Positions 36,191 to 39,281 of a stretch of DNA of 39,281 nt are shown piece after piece; the stretch's first letter is position 1, and the number at the start of each line of letters is the position of its first letter. The DNA is taken from the NCBI GenBank assembly GCA_014534345.1, contig JACVRR010000011.1, positions 1 through 39,281 of the forward strand. The letters are read 5' to 3'. Made by a program: the position numbers and the translations under genes. This DNA comes from Thermoleophilia bacterium. GTDB taxonomy: Bacteria > Actinomycetota > Thermoleophilia > Gaiellales > Gaiellaceae. The notes beneath the pieces were generated by a model, which saw only the letters and a list, made by a program, of their open reading frames with translations, was not told the origin of the DNA and searched no databases.

Positions 36191-37345
36191 ATGACGGGCG
36201 CCCCGGAAGCGTCGCCGGCAGTCGGCTCCGCGAGCCGGCTGCCGGCGCTTCCGCGCTTCGTGCGCACCGAGGAGGACCGCGTCGCGGCGGGCGTCTGCAG
36301 CGGGATCGCCGCTGCGCTCGGAGCCGATCCGTCGCTCGTCCGGTTGGTCTTCGCGATCCTGGCCTTCGCCGGCGGGAGCGGGGTGGTCCTGTACCTTGGC
36401 CTCTGGCTCCTCCTTCCGCCGCCGGACGCGCGCGAGCCGCGCGGCGGCGCCGCGAGGGCGGTCGGTGTCGCGCTCGCGGCGCTCGCGGGCCTGCTCGCGA
36501 TGCGCGGGCTCGGGCTCGCGGACTCGCTGCTCATTCCCGGGGCCCTGATCGCGCTCGGCGTCCTCGCCGTCTCGCGCGGCGCGGCGACCCGGAAGCGGTC
36601 GCGGCTCGTGCTCGGGTTCCTGCTCATCGTGGGCGGCACGATCGTGTACGTCAACGAAGCCGGGCCGCTCGGCGGCGAGAGCGCGATCGTGGCGCCCGGA
36701 GCGGTCGCGATCGCGTTGATCGCGGTTGTGGCCCCGTGGCTGTGGCGCCTCGCGCGCGAGCGCGACGCCGAACGGCTCGAGCGGATCCGCTCGCAGGAGC
36801 GCGCCGAGGTCGCGGCTCGCGTCCACGACTCGGTCCTGCAGACGCTCGCGCTGATCCAGCGGCGCGCCGACGATCCGCGCGAGGTGGGCGCGCTCGCGCG
36901 GCAGCAGGAGCGCGAGCTGCGACGCTGGCTCTACGGCCGCGCGCTCGGTGGCGGGGCGACCGTCGCGAGCGCGCTCGAGCGCACGGCGGCCGAGGTCGAG
37001 GAGCTGCACGGCGTGAAGATCGACGTCGTCAGCGCCGGGGATTCGCCGCTGGACGCGCGCCTCGACGCGCTCGTGCTCGCCGCGCGCGAGGCGATGACGA
37101 ACGCGGCGAAGTTCTCCGGAGCCGACGCGATCTCCGTCTACGTCGAGGCGCAAGAAGGAGGAGCGACCGTCTTCGTCCGCGATCGCGGCGTCGGGTTCGA
37201 CCGCGCCGCGGTGCCGCTCGACCGGCACGGGATCCGCGAGTCGATCGAGCGCCGGCTGGCGCGGCACGGCGGTGCCGCGACGATCGTGACAGCGCCCGGC
37301 TCGGGGACCGAGGTCGAGCTGTCGATGCCGGCCGCGGCGCGATGA
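36191..37345 (+). CDS. PspC-domain sensor histidine kinase (LiaS-like)
   Basis: VAAGVCSGIAAALGADPSLVRLVFAILAFAGGSGVVLYLGLWLLLPP plus H-box AARVHDSVLQTLALIQRRA plus HATPase REAMTNAAKFSGA, DRGVGFD. Confidence 0.88.
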   Translation: MTGAPEASPAVGSASRLPALPRFVRTEEDRVAAGVCSGIAAALGADPSLVRLVFAILAFAGGSGVVLYLGLWLLLPPPDAREPRGGAARAVGVALAALAGLLAMRGLGLADSLLIPGALIALGVLAVSRGAATRKRSRLVLGFLLIVGGTIVYVNEAGPLGGESAIVAPGAVAIALIAVVAPWLWRLARERDAERLERIRSQERAEVAARVHDSVLQTLALIQRRADDPREVGALARQQERELRRWLYGRALGGGATVASALERTAAEVEELHGVKIDVVSAGDSPLDARLDALVLAAREAMTNAAKFSGADAISVYVEAQEGGATVFVRDRGVGFDRAAVPLDRHGIRESIERRLARHGGAATIVTAPGSGTEVELSMPAAAR

Positions 37346-37431
37346 ACGCGCTACGCGTCTGGTCTCGCCGGGCAACCTCCTCGTCGGTGCCGCCCCTTTT
37401 CCGCTGGAGCCGCGTCGAGGTCGCCCTATGA
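37342..37431 (+). CDS. putative 29-aa coupling [32 protein letters not shown]
   Basis: ATGA overlap with the kinase stop at its 5' end and with the response-regulator ATG (37428) at its 3' end. Homologous to the ORF at 5557. Confidence 0.5.
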   Translation: MNALRVWSRRATSSSVPPLFRWSRVEVAL

Positions 37432-38072
37432 GCCCCGAGTCGCGCCGCGTCGTCCTCGTCGACGACCACCGCCTGTTCCGCGCGGGCGTCCGCAGCGAGC
37501 TCGGCCCCACCGTCGAGGTGGTCGGCGAGGCCGGCTCCGTCGACGAGGCAGTGCCGATGATCGTCGAGGTCGACCCGGACGTCGTCCTGCTCGACGTCCA
37601 CCTGCCGGACGGCGGCGGCGAGGCCGTGATCGCGCGCGTCGCGCCGGAGCGGCCGGGAGTCCGCTTCCTGGCGCTCTCCGTCTCGGACGCTGCCGAAGAC
37701 GTGATCGGCGTCATCCGCGCCGGCGCGCGCGGCTACGTCACGAAGACGATCTCCGGCGACGAGCTCACCGACGCGGTCCACCGCGTGGCCGACGGCGATG
37801 CCGTCTTCTCGCCGCGGCTGGCCGGCTTCGTCCTCGACGCGTTCGGTCGCGGTGAGGCGGTGGCGCGCGACGACGAGCTCGACCATCTGACCGCGCGCGA
37901 GCGCGAGGTGCTCCAGCTCATCGCGCGCGGGTACCGCTACAAGGAGATCGCCGCGCGTCTCCACCTCTCCGTCAAGACCGTCGAGTCGCACGTCTCGGCG
38001 GTGCTCAGGAAGCTGCAGCTCTCGAGCCGGCACGAGCTGACGCGCTGGGCGGCGGAGCGGCGCCTCATCTAG
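37428..38072 (+). CDS. LuxR-family response regulator (LiaR-like)
   Basis: [83 protein letters not shown]. Confidence 0.93.
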   Translation: MSPESRRVVLVDDHRLFRAGVRSELGPTVEVVGEAGSVDEAVPMIVEVDPDVVLLDVHLPDGGGEAVIARVAPERPGVRFLALSVSDAAEDVIGVIRAGARGYVTKTISGDELTDAVHRVADGDAVFSPRLAGFVLDAFGRGEAVARDDELDHLTAREREVLQLIARGYRYKEIAARLHLSVKTVESHVSAVLRKLQLSSRHELTRWAAERRLI

Positions 38073-38137
38073 CACGACCGGTCCGAAGCCGCGAGGAATC
38101 CGTCCGAGCAACGGGAATACCGGCCCAGGGTCGCCCG

Positions 38138-39277
38138 TTGACGGAGGAGGAACGCGGCCGGCCGCGCGCGTACGCGTGGGCCGGCCTTCCGACTCGCACA
38201 CCGGCGCCGCGCGCGACGCAACCGACGAAAGGGACACCGATCAGCACCTTCCTCCAGACCGACCACTTCCAGGCGCTGCTCGAAGAGGCGGACGAGCAGG
38301 GCTTCGTCGCTGCCGCGGACATCGAATCGCTCGCCGAAGCGCACGACCTCGACGAAGACGAGGTCGAGGAGCTCGCACGGGCGCTCGACGAGCGCGGAAT
38401 CGAGATGCGCCCGGCTGCCGAGACCGCGCTCGAGGACGCGCCCGCGCCCGAGGGACTCCCCGGGTCGACGGACTCGCTGGGCCTGTTCCTCAGCGAGATC
38501 GGGCGTCACCCGCTGCTCACCGCGGCCGAGGAGGTCGCGCTCGCCAAGCGCGTCGAGCGCGGCGACGCGGCGGCGAAGGAGCGGATGATCAACTCGAACC
38601 TGCGCCTGGTCGTCTCGATCGCGAAGCGCTACCGCGGTCACGGCGTGCCGCTCTCGGACCTGATCCAGGACGGCGTCGTCGGGCTCAACCGCGCGGTCGA
38701 GAAGTTCGACTGGCGCAGGGGCTTCAAGTTCTCGACCTACGCCACCTGGTGGATCCGCCAGGCCGTACAGCGCTCCGTCGCCTCGCAGGCGCGCACGATC
38801 CGCGTACCGACGCACGTCGGCGAGCGGCGGCAGCGGCTCGCCCGGCACGCGCGCCGGCTGGAGACGGTCCTCGGCCGGCCTGCGACGCCCGAGGAGCTGG
38901 CAGAGGCCAGCGGGATCGCGCTCCAGCACGTGCGGGAGGCGCTCGCCGTGCCGGAGGCGCGCGTCTCGCTGAACCAGCGGATCGGCGACAGCGAGGACAG
39001 CGAGCTGGGCGACCTGGTCGCGGACGAGCACGCGGACGACCCGGGCGAGCTCGCCGAGGAGACGCTGCGCCGCCGGGCCGTCCGGCGCGCGGTCGCCGAG
39101 CTTCCGGAGCTCGAGCGTCGCGTCGTCGAGCTCCGCTTCGGCATCGACGGCCAGCCGCGCTCGCTCGAGGCGATCGCCAGCGAGCTCGGCATCGGCCGCG
39201 AGCGCGTCCGTGAGCTGGAGGCCGCGGCGCTGCCGATGCTCGCCGAGGCGCTCGGCGAGCTCGCGCTCGCCGCCTGA
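38138..39277 (+). CDS. sigma-70 family RNA polymerase sigma factor (RpoD/SigA-like, with region 1.1-like N-terminus)
   Basis: [78 protein letters not shown]; region 4 [36 protein letters not shown] start. Confidence 0.92.
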   Translation: MTEEERGRPRAYAWAGLPTRTPAPRATQPTKGTPISTFLQTDHFQALLEEADEQGFVAAADIESLAEAHDLDEDEVEELARALDERGIEMRPAAETALEDAPAPEGLPGSTDSLGLFLSEIGRHPLLTAAEEVALAKRVERGDAAAKERMINSNLRLVVSIAKRYRGHGVPLSDLIQDGVVGLNRAVEKFDWRRGFKFSTYATWWIRQAVQRSVASQARTIRVPTHVGERRQRLARHARRLETVLGRPATPEELAEASGIALQHVREALAVPEARVSLNQRIGDSEDSELGDLVADEHADDPGELAEETLRRRAVRRAVAELPELERRVVELRFGIDGQPRSLEAIASELGIGRERVRELEAAALPMLAEALGELALAA

Positions 39278-39281
39278 CGGC

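Noticed and set aside
38170-38240. Possible third copy of the LRVW leader motif ([24 protein letters not shown]) near the sigma gene
   Set aside because: No start codon in the right place and only loose similarity; GC-rich coincidence is likely.
1-39281. CRISPR arrays, tRNA/rRNA genes, transposases, integrases, prophage genes
   Set aside because: No regularly spaced repeats, cloverleaf, or mobile-element protein signatures were seen by eye in either strand; a tRNAscan/CRISPR search would be decisive.

Overview
High-GC window that reads as a normal actinobacterial-type chromosome (Thermoleophilia-like by feel; taxonomy is an inference). It is densely coded, with about 32 supported protein genes and no rRNA, tRNA, CRISPR array or transposase that I could see. 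From left to right: (1) a catabolic/transport locus with an M24 peptidase/creatinase-like enzyme, a bicupin, a 2-oxoacid dehydrogenase E1alpha-E2-E1beta set, an XRE-cupin regulator, a four-gene RbsABC-type ABC importer, an amidohydrolase and an SDR; (2) a zinc-ribbon/adenylate cyclase/AAA/TPR giant, a propeller-like secreted protein, cysS and a COG4315-type lipoprotein; (3) an Otr(A)/Tet(M)-like ribosomal protection GTPase coupled to a frameshifted APH-like kinase, a bicupin and a GNAT; (4) a methyltransferase, a small membrane protein and a GFA-type protein; (5) a NarL-type two-component system divergent from an MMPL transporter, followed by a decayed hydrolase remnant and a TAP-like alpha/beta hydrolase; (6) a YdeI/OmdA-like protein, a LiaFSR-like PspC system and a sigma-70 factor. 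The best novelty candidates are: twin 29-codon leader ORFs (M-x-x-L-R-V-W) in two unrelated loci, each ending in an ATGA overlap with a regulator gene; and a ~100-bp promoter module (palindrome TCCTAC-N4-GTAGGA plus a TANNGT-N6-ATG leaderless start) found at identical internal spacing in front of the MMPL and hydrolase genes. All calls come from reading the sequence and ORF track by eye; no database search was run.
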